Below, piece by piece: positions 8,901 to 16,957 of a DNA stretch of 64,000 bases; position 1 is the stretch's first letter, and each line of letters opens with the position of its first letter. Source of the DNA: Paenibacillus pasadenensis. Lineage in GTDB: Bacteria; Bacillota; Bacilli; Paenibacillales; Paenibacillaceae. The notes beneath the pieces were generated by a model, which saw only the letters and a list, made by a program, of their open reading frames with translations, ran no database searches and had not been told where the DNA came from. The translations under genes were made by a program, and so were the position numbers. The stretch covers positions 868,001-932,000 of the forward strand of contig NZ_JAMBOT010000001.1 in the NCBI RefSeq assembly GCF_023715725.1, given 5' to 3'.

Positions 8901-9558
8901 CGTCAGTGCCGCCGCCGAGCGTCCGGTCGATCCCGTAGCGCGGGACGAACATATTTCCCAGCGCATCCTTGGCGTTCTCCGCTGCCGGCTTCAATACGTT
9001 CTCACTCAGCCGACCAAACGCCGGAATCTTCTCAGCTGCTTTGTATCCGAGCTTGGCACCGGCCACCGCCGGGGCTGCTGCAGCCTTCGCCCCTTTGAGC
9101 AGCACGCCGCCCGGGACATACGTAAGAGGGTCTGCCACCATATCAATTCCGAACCCAAGCAACCCTTTGGCGTATTTGTTCTGAACCCCCATGTTCTCCA
9201 CGATGTCCTGACCGCTGTACTTTTCCTTGCCGCTGAATCCCTTCCAGGCGTTGGAGAGTGAGTTTTCACCAGTCTGCGCGCCGATAATTGCTCCTTCAAC
9301 GGCCTGCATGGGTCGGCCGAGAACGTCAAGTACGTCAAATAGAACATTCTGTTTCTGCGGCAAATTAAGGCTTTTCTCCAACCAATTTCGTTGATCGCTG
9401 TCTTCCACTTTTTTGCCGGAATCCTCAATGCGAAGTTTCGCATTATTAATTTGATTCTGGAGCTTTTCGAAGTCGAGCTCGTCTTCGGCCTTCTTTTTCT
9501 GTGCGGCATTAAAGCGGGCGAATCCTCGCCCGCCGCCGCCACTCGATGCGAATGGCAC
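5977..9558 (-). CDS. very large virion/ejection protein with LPD38-like C-terminal domain
   Basis: 1193 residues from a GTG start (GAGGAGGGG upstream). It has a Gly-rich N-terminus, long coiled coils rich in Ala, Arg, Glu and Gln (about 210-620), and a C-terminal region (about 740-1100) with RVIPFYRWMRNNIPFQVANF and DNAIEMQGMDD, recalling the LPD38 domain of phage polyvalent proteins. The only other large protein near it is the Gln-rich protein with a transglycosylase extension. Position and size match internal virion (ejection) proteins of short-tailed phages, which enter the cell ahead of the DNA. No tape-measure-like repeats were recognised. The exact role is inferred. Confidence 0.6.
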   Translation of the reverse strand: MPFASSGGGGRGFARFNAAQKKKAEDELDFEKLQNQINNAKLRIEDSGKKVEDSDQRNWLEKSLNLPQKQNVLFDVLDVLGRPMQAVEGAIIGAQTGENSLSNAWKGFSGKEKYSGQDIVENMGVQNKYAKGLLGFGIDMVADPLTYVPGGVLLKGAKAAAAPAVAGAKLGYKAAEKIPAFGRLSENVLKPAAENAKDALGNMFVPRYGIDRTLGGGTDDTLGSLYQQTENARRYMQDQSFRGVVDAVQKAGGVDAGTDVGRIMEAPLKQFEDVPGFELPSGEFVKDRRAVLDQLQGQKSALRDAGADLGKKTKDYKRAELELAGGLNQTNDKLRSLYERVARTAGSEVERNHARNVVEATKEISRIDSQLTGLDKAQDALLKRYKKEFRDNHGAQFDLLKQVRQFAPAGIRLTDYDVSALPKSLQGIVRDGGRNIDELADEMGYTSGDELLQELEHVARQPKKMDDATLGDMAARRAEREGAFEHFDEQRAALAAARETLQQSLQGLADKDMAAMAEEGIVSAVARHPNYAGLTDQRRTLEEQLGSLRTERDATLSAGREGVRSLQDSIDQLRAAADNQVVQTQPAERAARELSQDAGIQSAARSLIEFNQTIRDYAREAGIEISELEGYMKHTLSQAEREARAKGIGQAVKVDQGRFGAAQPSKKVLAQRELTGSVEDINERLGREFFEPNAFFASAQGQRQLIDYIHAVKLRREVLNNPNYARKIEKGEKVTPGRGEIIIDSNNYTFLRQGENALADADGLPLTYEVGGQYLVTKAAKGLLDRYQQLTTDEGMNAFLKGYDAMMNGWKKLALASPNYVIRNAAGALAQNYLAGMTNPASLVKYTKQAMSEVEKAGREGGKRSEMLDEFYRQGLGGGQTSAEFLNSADPAKALNKEVEKASSSRLKRYTPIVGNPIRNAAEFSDATNKYALYKWARTKGLSPEQAAAKVRQAHFDYQDITPAERQIFARVIPFYRWMRNNIPFQVANFAMHPARYAALEKARDNAIEMQGMDDSNTPDYMKESFAVPISGDGGKGYMLGLNLPIGDLTKLSNPIKMITDSFAEPITLPIELATNRDFFRNKDIEKFAGQTTNYGIPGLGEIGLDPKLAYAMESLGGQPVRAVSSLTKVPDSSDMERQYLNPSLGLALPIKPYDYEKFQFYNQLDELKKLQEYIQYLKANDVEIRDVREIQR

Positions 9559-9573
9559 ACGATCCCCTCCTCG

Positions 9574-9960
9574 TTAGTACCATTTGTTTTTATCCCAAAA
9601 TTGCAGTGCTTTGGTAGGATTTCCATACCTATCCGTCACGTACTGAATGCCTGCCAACGTCTGCTGGTATGGATCGCTCCAATCCACTTTGTTGCCTCCG
9701 TAGTTTTTACGCGTTCCATCCAAAAACTGAAATAACCCCGCAGCCGATGACTTGGGATTGTCAGCGTTAGGGTTATAACTGGATTCTCGTCCAACTAATT
9801 CAAGCAATGGATCAAGCCACTCTTGAGACATTCCTTTTTCTTCAAGCGCTCGGCTGATTAACTGCCTGGATTGTTGATATCCTTTGTGGTCTGTGCCGAA
9901 CTGAGCGGTCTTCCAATAATTCGTATAGCCTCCGCTGCCGCTTTTGGCGGAGGATGTTAC
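9574..9960 (-). CDS. lytic transglycosylase (SLT) domain, read by -1 frameshift from the upstream gene
   Basis: The 128-codon frame from 9960 to 9574 contains an SLT-type muramidase motif (GRESSYNPNADN, SAAGLFQF) and a well-formed N-terminal part (GGYTNYWKTAQFGTDHKGYQ) that has no ATG, GTG or TTG start. The only ATG, at 9831, lies inside the domain and touches a possible ribosome site. The frame joins exactly in the -1 phase to the slippery heptamer at 9966-9960. The protein is therefore most likely made only as the C-terminal extension of the 503-residue virion protein, for a fusion of about 631 residues. Such enzymes open the wall during DNA entry. Confidence 0.75.
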   Translation of the reverse strand, partial: VTSSAKSGSGGYTNYWKTAQFGTDHKGYQQSRQLISRALEEKGMSQEWLDPLLELVGRESSYNPNADNPKSSAAGLFQFLDGTRKNYGGNKVDWSDPYQQTLAGIQYVTDRYGNPTKALQFWDKNKWY

Positions 9961-9966
9961 TTTCCC
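9929..9966 (-). promoter_or_regulatory. programmed -1 ribosomal frameshift site (GGGAAAG + stem-loop)
   Basis: In the minus-strand mRNA the 0-frame codons GGG GGA AAG TAA contain the slippery heptamer G GGA AAG (9966-9960), the same heptamer as in the lambda G-GT genes. The stop TAA follows at once (9959-9957). Six bases after the heptamer a stem CCTCCGC/GCGGAGG (9953-9947 with 9935-9929) encloses an 11-base loop. Slipping back by one base opens the transglycosylase frame. Confidence 0.75.
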
Positions 9967-11468
9967 CCGCTACCTCCGCCAATTTGTGGGCCATAGAGTG
10001 TTTTCCAATCTTGGTAGCTGACGCCGGCCGACTTACCCTGTGGGCTCCGATACCAAGACTTCCAGTCCATCTCCGGGTAGCCCTTACCCTCAGTTTTGTA
10101 TGCTGTATCAGCCTGCTTCTTCGTTGGCAATTTCGCCAGCTCCTCTTTGCTCAATTTAGATACATCAATCGGAGCCATATTCTTGCTGGCCTGTCCAACA
10201 AGCGCTTTAAGTGACGCTGCTTCATCGCCTGAGTAGAATCCATACTGCATATCCTCATCAATCTGTTTCAGCGCCTGAGCTGGAGTCATGCCGCCGCTGC
10301 GTAGTGCCTCGATGAGTCCCTGCTGTTCTTCTTGTAACTTTTGATTTCCCGATTGCGATTGCGTGATTAAATCTTGTTGCTGCTGGTAGGCAAGTTGGTC
10401 ACGCCGGTATGCTTCGTCTAGCCACATATTTTGTTGCTGCACGCTGAGCTGATCATAATTCAACCCCATTTGTTCAGCGAATTGGCGTGCATCCTCCTGC
10501 ATTTTTTGCTGGAATTGAGAATCATTGACACGATCCCGACCTGCTTGATACTGGCGATTGTAAGCAGTGTTCGCTTGTTCCTGTTCAAACTGCTTTTGCT
10601 GCACCGTCTTTTGGCCGTTTCCAAATTGACCAATTGCATTCCCGTATTGGAAACGCTGATTCCATGCCGCCTGTTCGTCAGCTTTCGCATCACGGCCAGC
10701 CTGATAGTTTCGGTCATAGGTCGTGTCGGCGCGGCCTGTTGAGTACTCCAGCAAACTGGCGAGATTAGCAAGCTCTGCTTGTTGTCGGGAATCCGTTAGT
10801 CCTTGTTGCCCAGTGAGAGCAGAGAGGTAACTTCCCAGGTTCGCCAGTTTCTGCTGCTGAGTTGCCTGATTCGCCGCAGTAAGTTGTGGCACGACTTGCA
10901 TCTGCATGTATTCGTTTTGGTCATTCTGTATACGCTGCGCCCGTTCCGCCAAGTTGGTGGAGCGGCCAAATCCAGCTGCACCCATTGCTTCTTGCGCTGC
11001 ACGAGTGCTTGCCTGGGATGCACGCGCTGCCTGAGCCTCGTACGCAGCATAGGAAGGATCGGCATAAACGTTGTAAGGTGTTGGGTTCTGAATCAGCCCG
11101 AGGTACTGTGCCAGCGTGTCTTGTACCTGCTGATCGTAGGGGTTAGCATTCGGAGTCTGAACCGCGTTACGATAAGCGGACGCATCTTTATTCACTTGTG
11201 CTTGAGAAGAGTAATTCCCCCAAGCTGGAGCCCAAGAATCGCCGTTTGCATACGACACACCGCCGACAATCTTATCAGGCTTGAGAAAATTCTGGCCGTT
11301 TACTGTAACGTATCCGGTCGCCTTGTTCCAACCGATCTGGCTCGGGTCGACGCCTGACTTAATGAGTTGGTCGCGCACACCGAGCATATTCGCTGGAGCA
11401 GCACCGGCTGCTGCCGTTTGATTGGCTGTAGCCGTCGTTTTGAGAACTGGTTGGGTATTAACAGCCAT
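9957..11468 (-). CDS. Gln/Ala-rich virion protein, probable ejection protein
   Basis: 503 residues from ATG 11468; the ATG at 11474 abuts the GGAGG site and is less likely. Near the N-terminus it has a short beta-rich module (ATGYVTVNGQNFLKPDKIV), then long Gln/Ala/Asn-rich helices with repeated YDRNYQAGRDAK and YNRQYQAGRDRV units, and a Lys-rich C-terminus ending in a flexible GGGSGGK. It ends at the -1 frameshift site, so a minority product should carry the transglycosylase domain. The family is not recognised; composition and place fit internal proteins of short-tailed phages. Confidence 0.65.
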   Translation of the reverse strand: MAVNTQPVLKTTATANQTAAAGAAPANMLGVRDQLIKSGVDPSQIGWNKATGYVTVNGQNFLKPDKIVGGVSYANGDSWAPAWGNYSSQAQVNKDASAYRNAVQTPNANPYDQQVQDTLAQYLGLIQNPTPYNVYADPSYAAYEAQAARASQASTRAAQEAMGAAGFGRSTNLAERAQRIQNDQNEYMQMQVVPQLTAANQATQQQKLANLGSYLSALTGQQGLTDSRQQAELANLASLLEYSTGRADTTYDRNYQAGRDAKADEQAAWNQRFQYGNAIGQFGNGQKTVQQKQFEQEQANTAYNRQYQAGRDRVNDSQFQQKMQEDARQFAEQMGLNYDQLSVQQQNMWLDEAYRRDQLAYQQQQDLITQSQSGNQKLQEEQQGLIEALRSGGMTPAQALKQIDEDMQYGFYSGDEAASLKALVGQASKNMAPIDVSKLSKEELAKLPTKKQADTAYKTEGKGYPEMDWKSWYRSPQGKSAGVSYQDWKTLYGPQIGGGSGGK

Positions 11469-11483
11469 TTTCATCCTCCTTTC

Positions 11484-11518
11484 TAATGAAAAAGAGCCTG
11501 CGCGTTGGCAGACTCTTT
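11484..11518 (-). terminator. intrinsic terminator after the stalk-domain gene
   Basis: An 11-bp stem with one G-U pair (AAAGAGTCTGC with GCAGGCTCTTT on the minus strand) is followed by a TTTTTC run. It separates the gene ending at 11525 from the Gln-rich virion gene. Confidence 0.65.
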
Positions 11519-11524
11519 GGGTTA

Positions 11525-12133
11525 TTAAGGATTTATTTTTGTGATGAATTCTTTGAACTCAGGATGTCCGATGACAAAGTCGTCAAGTGCAGCTGCGGCT
11601 ACAGCAAGATCCGCCTTGGTAGCCTCAAGATTTTGTTTCTCCGTTTCAAGGTTTACAAGTAAAATGTCCAGGTACCGCTGCTCGCGCGCCTTTGCCTCTG
11701 GCGTTGGCGCCGTATCGACTTTAGCCTGCTGCCGGACAACGAGCGTCCCTTGCATGTTCGTCACGATCTTCGCTTGGGACGCCTCGCTCCGAAGAAGCAA
11801 ATAGTGAGCCTGATTTAACCGGTTGAATTCGGCCGTATTGGCGTCGAGTTCTGACTGCTCCTGCTTGGCGATGCTGGCGAGGTCCTGCGCGTTACTCGAC
11901 AAGATGATTCCTCCCTTACTTACTTCCGCTTCGAGATCAAGCGCATCCGCCACCGCACGTACCGGGAGATAACTTACACCACCAGTGACCACAGCGGTAC
12001 CAACCGATTTCCCATCCAAGGACACGGACATGACTTTCTCAATCTTTGCTCCGATAAGTCCGGCTGCTCCGAAAGCTGTGGTGGTAAGTGAGATTAGCAG
12101 CCCAACAACGATGCCGGCGACGAATTTTTTCAT
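11525..12133 (-). CDS. secreted or membrane-tethered stalk-domain protein of the prophage
   Basis: 202 residues. Residues 1-22 form a signal peptide or membrane anchor. Residues about 30-80 form a copper-amine-oxidase-like stalk domain (SYLPVRAVADALDLEAEV is characteristic). The rest is a predicted coiled coil. It has its own terminator and a good ribosome site (AGGAG). A signal peptide is unusual among virion genes, so it may act at the surface of the lysogen or the infected cell. The function is unknown. Confidence 0.65.
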   Translation of the reverse strand: MKKFVAGIVVGLLISLTTTAFGAAGLIGAKIEKVMSVSLDGKSVGTAVVTGGVSYLPVRAVADALDLEAEVSKGGIILSSNAQDLASIAKQEQSELDANTAEFNRLNQAHYLLLRSEASQAKIVTNMQGTLVVRQQAKVDTAPTPEAKAREQRYLDILLVNLETEKQNLEATKADLAVAAAALDDFVIGHPEFKEFITKINP

Positions 12134-12167
12134 CTCAATCTCCTGCCTCTTCCATGTTTTCCTTTAT

Positions 12168-12944
12168 CTACGACTGAACATGCGTATGCGTTCCAGCCGG
12201 TACCCATGTCACTGATCCTCCACCAACAACCATAAGCTGCGTCCCGAACGGAATGCCGTGATTATGCGCCCCGTCTGGACCTGTCGGCATGCCAACACTA
12301 GCTTTACCAGCAAGAGCAGTTTGCAGCGTCTCTCCATCCATCACTGACAGAACCGAACTCCAACCTGGAACTTGAATGTAACCTGAAGAGGTGTCGAACA
12401 GGTCTAAAATGATATTGTCGCCTTGTAGCGTGAGATCCCGCCCGGCGTTAATATAAAGCGAATCACTGCCGAGGTATACAGCTGCAACGGTCGGCATATC
12501 AACGAATAATAAAGCTGGAGTGCTAGATAGTGGATCAAGCACACTCATCTGGACATATTCGGTTGCAGACGCGTATGCACTGAACAGATTGCTGTCCGGA
12601 TCCAACTCAAGTTTCGGATACCCAAGCCGAGACTGCACAAGCACCTCAGTCAGTGTGAGTTTCCCGTGAATGTCCGCTGTCAGCGTGTCAAACACTCCGT
12701 TGTTAATTACCATACCCGTTCCGTCTATTTTGACATAGGCACCGCCGGTCAGATCGCTTCGGATCGTTACCACACTGGCGTCGATTGTGCCGGCATAGAT
12801 GGAATCAGCCCGGATACGCTTCACGTTTAAGTCATCGAGATTCTGGAGCAGCCAGTCCAGGTCCCGCTGCAACTTCACCACGTAGTCCGTGATTTGCTTC
12901 GAACTCGGGTTATCTCCGAGTTCCGGTAGGCTAGGCGTCGGCAT
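12168..12944 (-). CDS. tail fibre/spike-type protein with C-terminal HxH motifs
   Basis: 258 residues from ATG 12944; a GTG at 12950 is also in frame. An N-terminal coiled coil (VKLQRDLDWLLQNLDDLNV) is followed by a beta-rich part (RIRADSIYAGTIDASVVTIRSD) typical of trimeric phage fibres. Near the end it has GAHNHGIPFGT and GTHTHVQS; HxH pairs bind iron at the tips of several phage spikes. It lies with the nozzle and adaptor genes, supporting a tail role. Confidence 0.6.
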   Translation of the reverse strand: MPTPSLPELGDNPSSKQITDYVVKLQRDLDWLLQNLDDLNVKRIRADSIYAGTIDASVVTIRSDLTGGAYVKIDGTGMVINNGVFDTLTADIHGKLTLTEVLVQSRLGYPKLELDPDSNLFSAYASATEYVQMSVLDPLSSTPALLFVDMPTVAAVYLGSDSLYINAGRDLTLQGDNIILDLFDTSSGYIQVPGWSSVLSVMDGETLQTALAGKASVGMPTGPDGAHNHGIPFGTQLMVVGGGSVTWVPAGTHTHVQS

Positions 12945-13149
12945 TAGCACCCCCGCCTCTCAGCGCCTCAATCGCGGTTGCCGCATCATCCAAGCCCTTA
13001 ATGCGCTTCAGACGTTCGTCCACCGCTGCGTCATCGCCAGCTGCTCGCAGTGCAACCACATCGAGGTAGTAACTGAACCGCTTGGCGGCATACTCCTGCA
13101 GCCGTTGATCGAGCATTTTATCCTGCTGCTCTTTGCTCAAGATGTACAT
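12931..13149 (-). CDS. small phage protein of unknown function
   Basis: 72 residues, largely helical and charged (EQQDKMLDQRLQEYAAKRFSYYL at the start, Ala/Gly-rich at the end). It overlaps the fibre gene start and follows the nozzle gene by 12 bases, so it is part of the tail operon. GAGGG lies upstream of ATG 13149. No family is recognised. Confidence 0.6.
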   Translation of the reverse strand: MYILSKEQQDKMLDQRLQEYAAKRFSYYLDVVALRAAGDDAAVDERLKRIKGLDDAATAIEALRGGGANADA

Positions 13150-13161
13150 GCCATTCCCTCC

Positions 13162-14553
13162 TCACCGCTGGACGCGGCAGACTTTGAAATACCGCTGCAT
13201 TTGCAATATTGTCACCCGTCCGGATCCGTAGATGCGGAACTGTGCGTAGTTGGTGAGTGGTAGCGTATCAAGCGGGATGATAAAATTCCGGTTCGCTGCA
13301 GCCGTCGAAGCTGGCGGTCCAGAATAGGAGATCGTCCGCCATGTCGCCCCCTGGTCTGTGCTGTACTCGACGGACACGCTGCTGCCGGTTGGGAAGACGC
13401 CCTGCAAATGCAGCTCCTTGTATTGCTTTTCCGCCTCTGGGTACCCCTCATCAAAAACGCCCGTAGTTAGCCCCCAGGTGATTGAACCACCGTTATCCGT
13501 TTCGCCGTTGTTCACGGTCCAAACTTGCCCGGCCGCGTCACCGGCGTATACCTTGCCAGCGAACTGCCAGCCGCGTCGGTAGTTTTCATTCGTATTGGCC
13601 TCTCTCCAAATATTAACACGAGGATCGTAGACCAGGCGCACGTCCGGTTCACTACTCCCGCCAGTTGGGATGCAAAGATAATATTTCAAACCGTCCGTGA
13701 ATGCGCATGCTTTGTCGATGGCGTTCCAGTTAATTTTATTCAGCCAACCGCGAACCTTCTCACCCACTGGCGACGGCTTGCCGCCCTGGTGTGCGTAGAC
13801 ATCATGCTCACCGAGCCAGAACAGCGTGTCGCCGACTTCGACGACCGTCTTGCCGCTGACGCAACCGATATCGTTGCTGACGGAAACCAAGGCGAAATTG
13901 AAATAGCTTGTGCCTTTTATTACGGCCATGCTGTCCCGCTTCCAAACCCACTTGTCTCCATAGAATTCTCGCAGCGCCGTAATGTAGCCGCCGTTCGGTG
14001 TGTAGTATTGCACGGACCCGCTGTCCTCGGCAGCTGTCCAGTTGTCACCGTCTTGAAATTTGGAAAAGTAGATTGTATCCCCTTCAGCCAGCCAGAGTCG
14101 GACATTGTCGTTTGTGATGAACTTGGCGCCTGCGGGAGGGCTGCCACCGATTGCTGAAGCAGTTGAGCCATCCCATTTTATTTTGTCCGTTCCGTTCACC
14201 AAGTACAGTTTGTCATTAAAATTCGTGGCGTCCCACTCCGCCGCAGTGTAGGAGCCGATGTTTGTCCAACTCCCGGCCCCTGCATCGTACTGCAGCGTGC
14301 CGCCGACCGCCCGGACCATCTGCTGCCGGGCAAAGTTGGTAAGGAGCAGCGTCGCCGCACCGCCGGAGCTGCCATATGATGTACGCCCTTTCCGAACTGT
14401 GAGCGCTGGTAATTGGTCCGTGTCGAAACCGTATTCCTCGGCCGATTCGTTGTCGCCAATCTCAAACGGCGCGGTCCCATTGTTGAGTCCGCCTCCAAAT
14501 TGGGACTCTGCGCGCTGCGTGCGGTTGGCTTGTCCTTGATATAATGCACCCAT
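13162..14553 (-). CDS. phage tail hub/nozzle-like protein (P22 gp10 type)
   Basis: 463 residues, almost entirely beta with recurring Trp/Asp/Gly blade patterns (YAHQGGKPSPVGEKVRGW, YDPRVNIWREA, GWQFAGKVYAGDAAG), as in the propeller-bearing tail hub or 'stabilisation' proteins of short-tailed phages. It directly follows the adaptor gene, the same order as in P22-like and T7-like genomes. Identification is from pattern and position, not from alignment. Confidence 0.6.
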   Translation of the reverse strand: MGALYQGQANRTQRAESQFGGGLNNGTAPFEIGDNESAEEYGFDTDQLPALTVRKGRTSYGSSGGAATLLLTNFARQQMVRAVGGTLQYDAGAGSWTNIGSYTAAEWDATNFNDKLYLVNGTDKIKWDGSTASAIGGSPPAGAKFITNDNVRLWLAEGDTIYFSKFQDGDNWTAAEDSGSVQYYTPNGGYITALREFYGDKWVWKRDSMAVIKGTSYFNFALVSVSNDIGCVSGKTVVEVGDTLFWLGEHDVYAHQGGKPSPVGEKVRGWLNKINWNAIDKACAFTDGLKYYLCIPTGGSSEPDVRLVYDPRVNIWREANTNENYRRGWQFAGKVYAGDAAGQVWTVNNGETDNGGSITWGLTTGVFDEGYPEAEKQYKELHLQGVFPTGSSVSVEYSTDQGATWRTISYSGPPASTAAANRNFIIPLDTLPLTNYAQFRIYGSGRVTILQMQRYFKVCRVQR

Positions 14554-14566
14554 TCCTCCACGCTCC

Positions 14567-15280
14567 TCACAGATTTTTCGGGATCAGGTCTGACACGCGA
14601 GAACCACTACTGCCAAGAATACGATCTCCACGGTACCCTCTTCCCCAGCGGCTGCGATTTTGCGGCATAACATCCTTGGGACTGTAATATTCCGGTTGCC
14701 GCAGCTTATATGTCCTGACATACTCCTGCAACAACATGTTGTAATCAGAAGCGAAGTTATTCTTGTCCTCGATTTCACCGCGTGCACGGGCGATGCGCTC
14801 CAAGCAACCAAGAACGAGTAGTTCGTGGAAATCTTCTTCAAGTTCAGGAACAGCACCAGGGCTCGCTCCGGTTAGTGCGGTCGGACGTCCGTTGTAGAGA
14901 ATGAACACGCGACGTCCTGCTGTTTGAGTTTCTGGCACAGGATTGAGAAAAACCATGTTTTCCAAAAGACTATAGAATCTGCTACCCTGACCAACGGGTA
15001 TATTACTTTCTGTGGAGAGGAACGGGAGAGTTTCGTATCGATCCGATGCCAGTCCCGTCTCGATTGTGACCTCCTTGATTCCGAAACGGTCGCAATCCGC
15101 AGGCAAAGGGTAAAGTGCCGTTCCATCCACGGTTGAAAAGCTATAGGGCGTTCGTTCCTTGGGGACTTTCTGGAAAATCTGTCGCTGAGTAAAATCCATC
15201 CACTCTACCTTCTGTGCAGACGTAAAACTGTTCCGATACGTCAAATCTACGGAATCAAGCAATTGTTGGATCGTTGGCAT
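14567..15280 (-). CDS. head-to-tail adaptor protein
   Basis: 237 residues from ATG 15280 with TAGGAGGTG upstream. It has a helical N-terminus (SAQKVEWMDFTQRQIFQKVP), a beta-rich middle and a C-terminal helix and tail (CLERIARARGEIEDKNNFASDYNMLLQEYVRTYK), the layout of adaptor proteins that sit under the portal in short-tailed phages. It comes just before the nozzle-like gene. Confidence 0.6.
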   Translation of the reverse strand: MPTIQQLLDSVDLTYRNSFTSAQKVEWMDFTQRQIFQKVPKERTPYSFSTVDGTALYPLPADCDRFGIKEVTIETGLASDRYETLPFLSTESNIPVGQGSRFYSLLENMVFLNPVPETQTAGRRVFILYNGRPTALTGASPGAVPELEEDFHELLVLGCLERIARARGEIEDKNNFASDYNMLLQEYVRTYKLRQPEYYSPKDVMPQNRSRWGRGYRGDRILGSSGSRVSDLIPKNL

Positions 15281-15295
15281 GTCTTCACCTCCTAG

Positions 15296-15324
15296 AAAAT
15301 AAAAGAACCGCTCATTTGAGCGGT
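15296..15324 (-). terminator. intrinsic terminator closing the polymerase-like moron cassette
   Basis: A perfect 7-bp stem ACCGCTC/GAGCGGT with a 4-base loop, followed on the minus strand by TCTTTTATTTT. It overlaps the stop codon of the 58-residue gene and separates the cassette from the adaptor gene. Confidence 0.75.
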
Positions 15325-15488
15325 ACTTTGCTGTGTGTCCACATGCCCGGTTTATTGGACCATGTGGTTTGTTCTACTTTCTTCGACCATTCCATATGTT
15401 CGAGCTGTGCATCGCCGATATAGTCCACCAGCAGGTAAGCTGCGATCACGAATGTCAATGCATACCCAAGTAGGTTTAAAGCTTTCAT
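15312..15488 (-). CDS. small membrane protein, last gene of the polymerase-like cassette
   Basis: 58 residues from ATG 15488 with GAGGAGG 7 bases upstream. One hydrophobic span (about residues 4-24, LNLLGYALTFVIAAYLLV) precedes a polar, Trp-containing tail. The ATG overlaps the stop of the polymerase-like gene (ATGA), so the two are co-translated and may form a complex. Too short for most gene finders; no family is recognised. Confidence 0.65.
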   Translation of the reverse strand: MKALNLLGYALTFVIAAYLLVDYIGDAQLEHMEWSKKVEQTTWSNKPGMWTHSKVPLK

Positions 15489-16957
15489 ACTTTTTTCCTC
15501 CTCATGTCAATCGTAACCTTAGCTGCAAGCCCAGCCACAAGCCAAAGATAAAATGAATTCGAACGAATCTCGAAATTGGGTCCAAGGAATCCAGCGACCA
15601 CAAAGCAGCTAATCAAAGCCACAGCTGCAATCAAGATGGTTCGTTCATCCTCTGTGGCATTTTTGGATTTGGAAAGGCTTTGAAAGGCAATCGACAAGAA
15701 GAAAGACAAGAACAGCAATACACCGATGATGCCAAGTTGACCGAGCAGGCTGATCCAATTGACATCCGCGACGAACTTCAAGAAGTATTTGTCCGTGATG
15801 CCGTACTTGTAATAGAGCGTTGCGTTATCATCGACCGTTTGCGCCGAACCAAAGGTATTCAGCCCAAGGCCCAGCGGATCACGCTTAAGCAACTGCTCTC
15901 CAATGTGTGTGATGTAATAGAGACGAAAATTGTTCTCCTTCGTTGCGCTGTATGTCCCAGCGTCGAATAGAGTTGTGATTTGCTCCAATGGATTCCGCTC
16001 TGTTGTTGCGAAACTCCGGTTATCACCTGATGGCGTAAGAAGAAGGAAAATCGGAGCAGCGACGAAAAGAACTGCCATAACCAACGAGACGAGTCTGCCC
16101 TTCTTTTGCAAAGCCTGGCGTCCACGTGCCGCGATGAAAATAACGATAGCCCCGACGACAAGGACGATCAAAGCTTGCCGCGATGTGGAAAGCATGATGC
16201 CTGTTACCGCGGCGACGAACGGAAGGAACTTTACCCCATCTTGAATGAAGTACCGCGTCAGTGCGAGCAGCGCAATGATTGCGAGAAACATGCCGTACTG
16301 ATCATAGCGACCAAGCGTGCCTTGAACGCCGAACACGCTTCCAGCCATGACCATGTTGTCGCCAAAGGTGTTCCACGGAGCCGGACCTAATGCTGCTTTG
16401 CTCAGGAACTGAAGTACACCAAGCCCTACTTCGAAGTAAAGAAGCTTCGTCAGGAGGTCCAATAATCGTCCATATAGCCCGGTCGTATCCGGCAGCAGCC
16501 GAACAATGAAGTAGACCAGCGCGAAGCGGAAGAACAGGCGCCCACCCATCACCATATCCACGAAGCCGACACTGTTGTAAAGGCTGACGGCGACGGCTAG
16601 CATAATGACGGAGATAAGGAGCACGTCGGGTAGTCCACTCACGCCACCTTCCTTCCGTTTGCTAAGGATCGCCCCCATGAGTACCGCAGCAAGCAGCAGC
16701 TCCGGGGCTATCCGCATCGCGTCCGAGAGTGACGGCGGGATCCACGAGACGATAAACGGTTCGATCGGAACGTACAACACCGTGAGGATGAGCGCCTTGC
16801 GTGGGTTGGCGACCGCTGCCATTGCCACAAGCGCAGCTATAACAGCTCCGACACTTAGCATAGGCTGAAACGAAACCATAGCTGCAGCAATCAGTGCCAC
16901 TAGGACTACGATGGAAGTTCTACTCAGCGTTTTTAGAGTCACGCTCAGCACCCCCAA
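15485..16957 (-). CDS. O-antigen ligase/polymerase (Wzy/WaaL)-like membrane protein
   Basis: About 490 residues with some 11-12 hydrophobic spans and a large extracytoplasmic loop (about 330-410). A TSRQALIVLVVG segment fits the conserved region of the Wzy_C family, which polymerises or ligates polysaccharides outside the membrane. The start is uncertain: TTG 16957, GTG 16951 or GTG 16942, with GGGGGT between them. It lies inside the tail gene cluster but between a private promoter (17127-17155) and terminator (15296-15324), and is flanked by a small DNA-binding-like protein and a small membrane protein. A role in changing the surface polysaccharide of the lysogen, and so phage adsorption, is inferred. 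Confidence 0.75.
   Translation of the reverse strand: MGVLSVTLKTLSRTSIVVLVALIAAAMVSFQPMLSVGAVIAALVAMAAVANPRKALILTVLYVPIEPFIVSWIPPSLSDAMRIAPELLLAAVLMGAILSKRKEGGVSGLPDVLLISVIMLAVAVSLYNSVGFVDMVMGGRLFFRFALVYFIVRLLPDTTGLYGRLLDLLTKLLYFEVGLGVLQFLSKAALGPAPWNTFGDNMVMAGSVFGVQGTLGRYDQYGMFLAIIALLALTRYFIQDGVKFLPFVAAVTGIMLSTSRQALIVLVVGAIVIFIAARGRQALQKKGRLVSLVMAVLFVAAPIFLLLTPSGDNRSFATTERNPLEQITTLFDAGTYSATKENNFRLYYITHIGEQLLKRDPLGLGLNTFGSAQTVDDNATLYYKYGITDKYFLKFVADVNWISLLGQLGIIGVLLFLSFFLSIAFQSLSKSKNATEDERTILIAAVALISCFVVAGFLGPNFEIRSNSFYLWLVAGLAAKVTIDMRRKKV

Noticed and set aside
5977..9558. tape-measure protein
   Set aside because: No regular hydrophobic repeat or membrane segments, and no tail-tube genes; the LPD38-like end and genome order favour an ejection protein.
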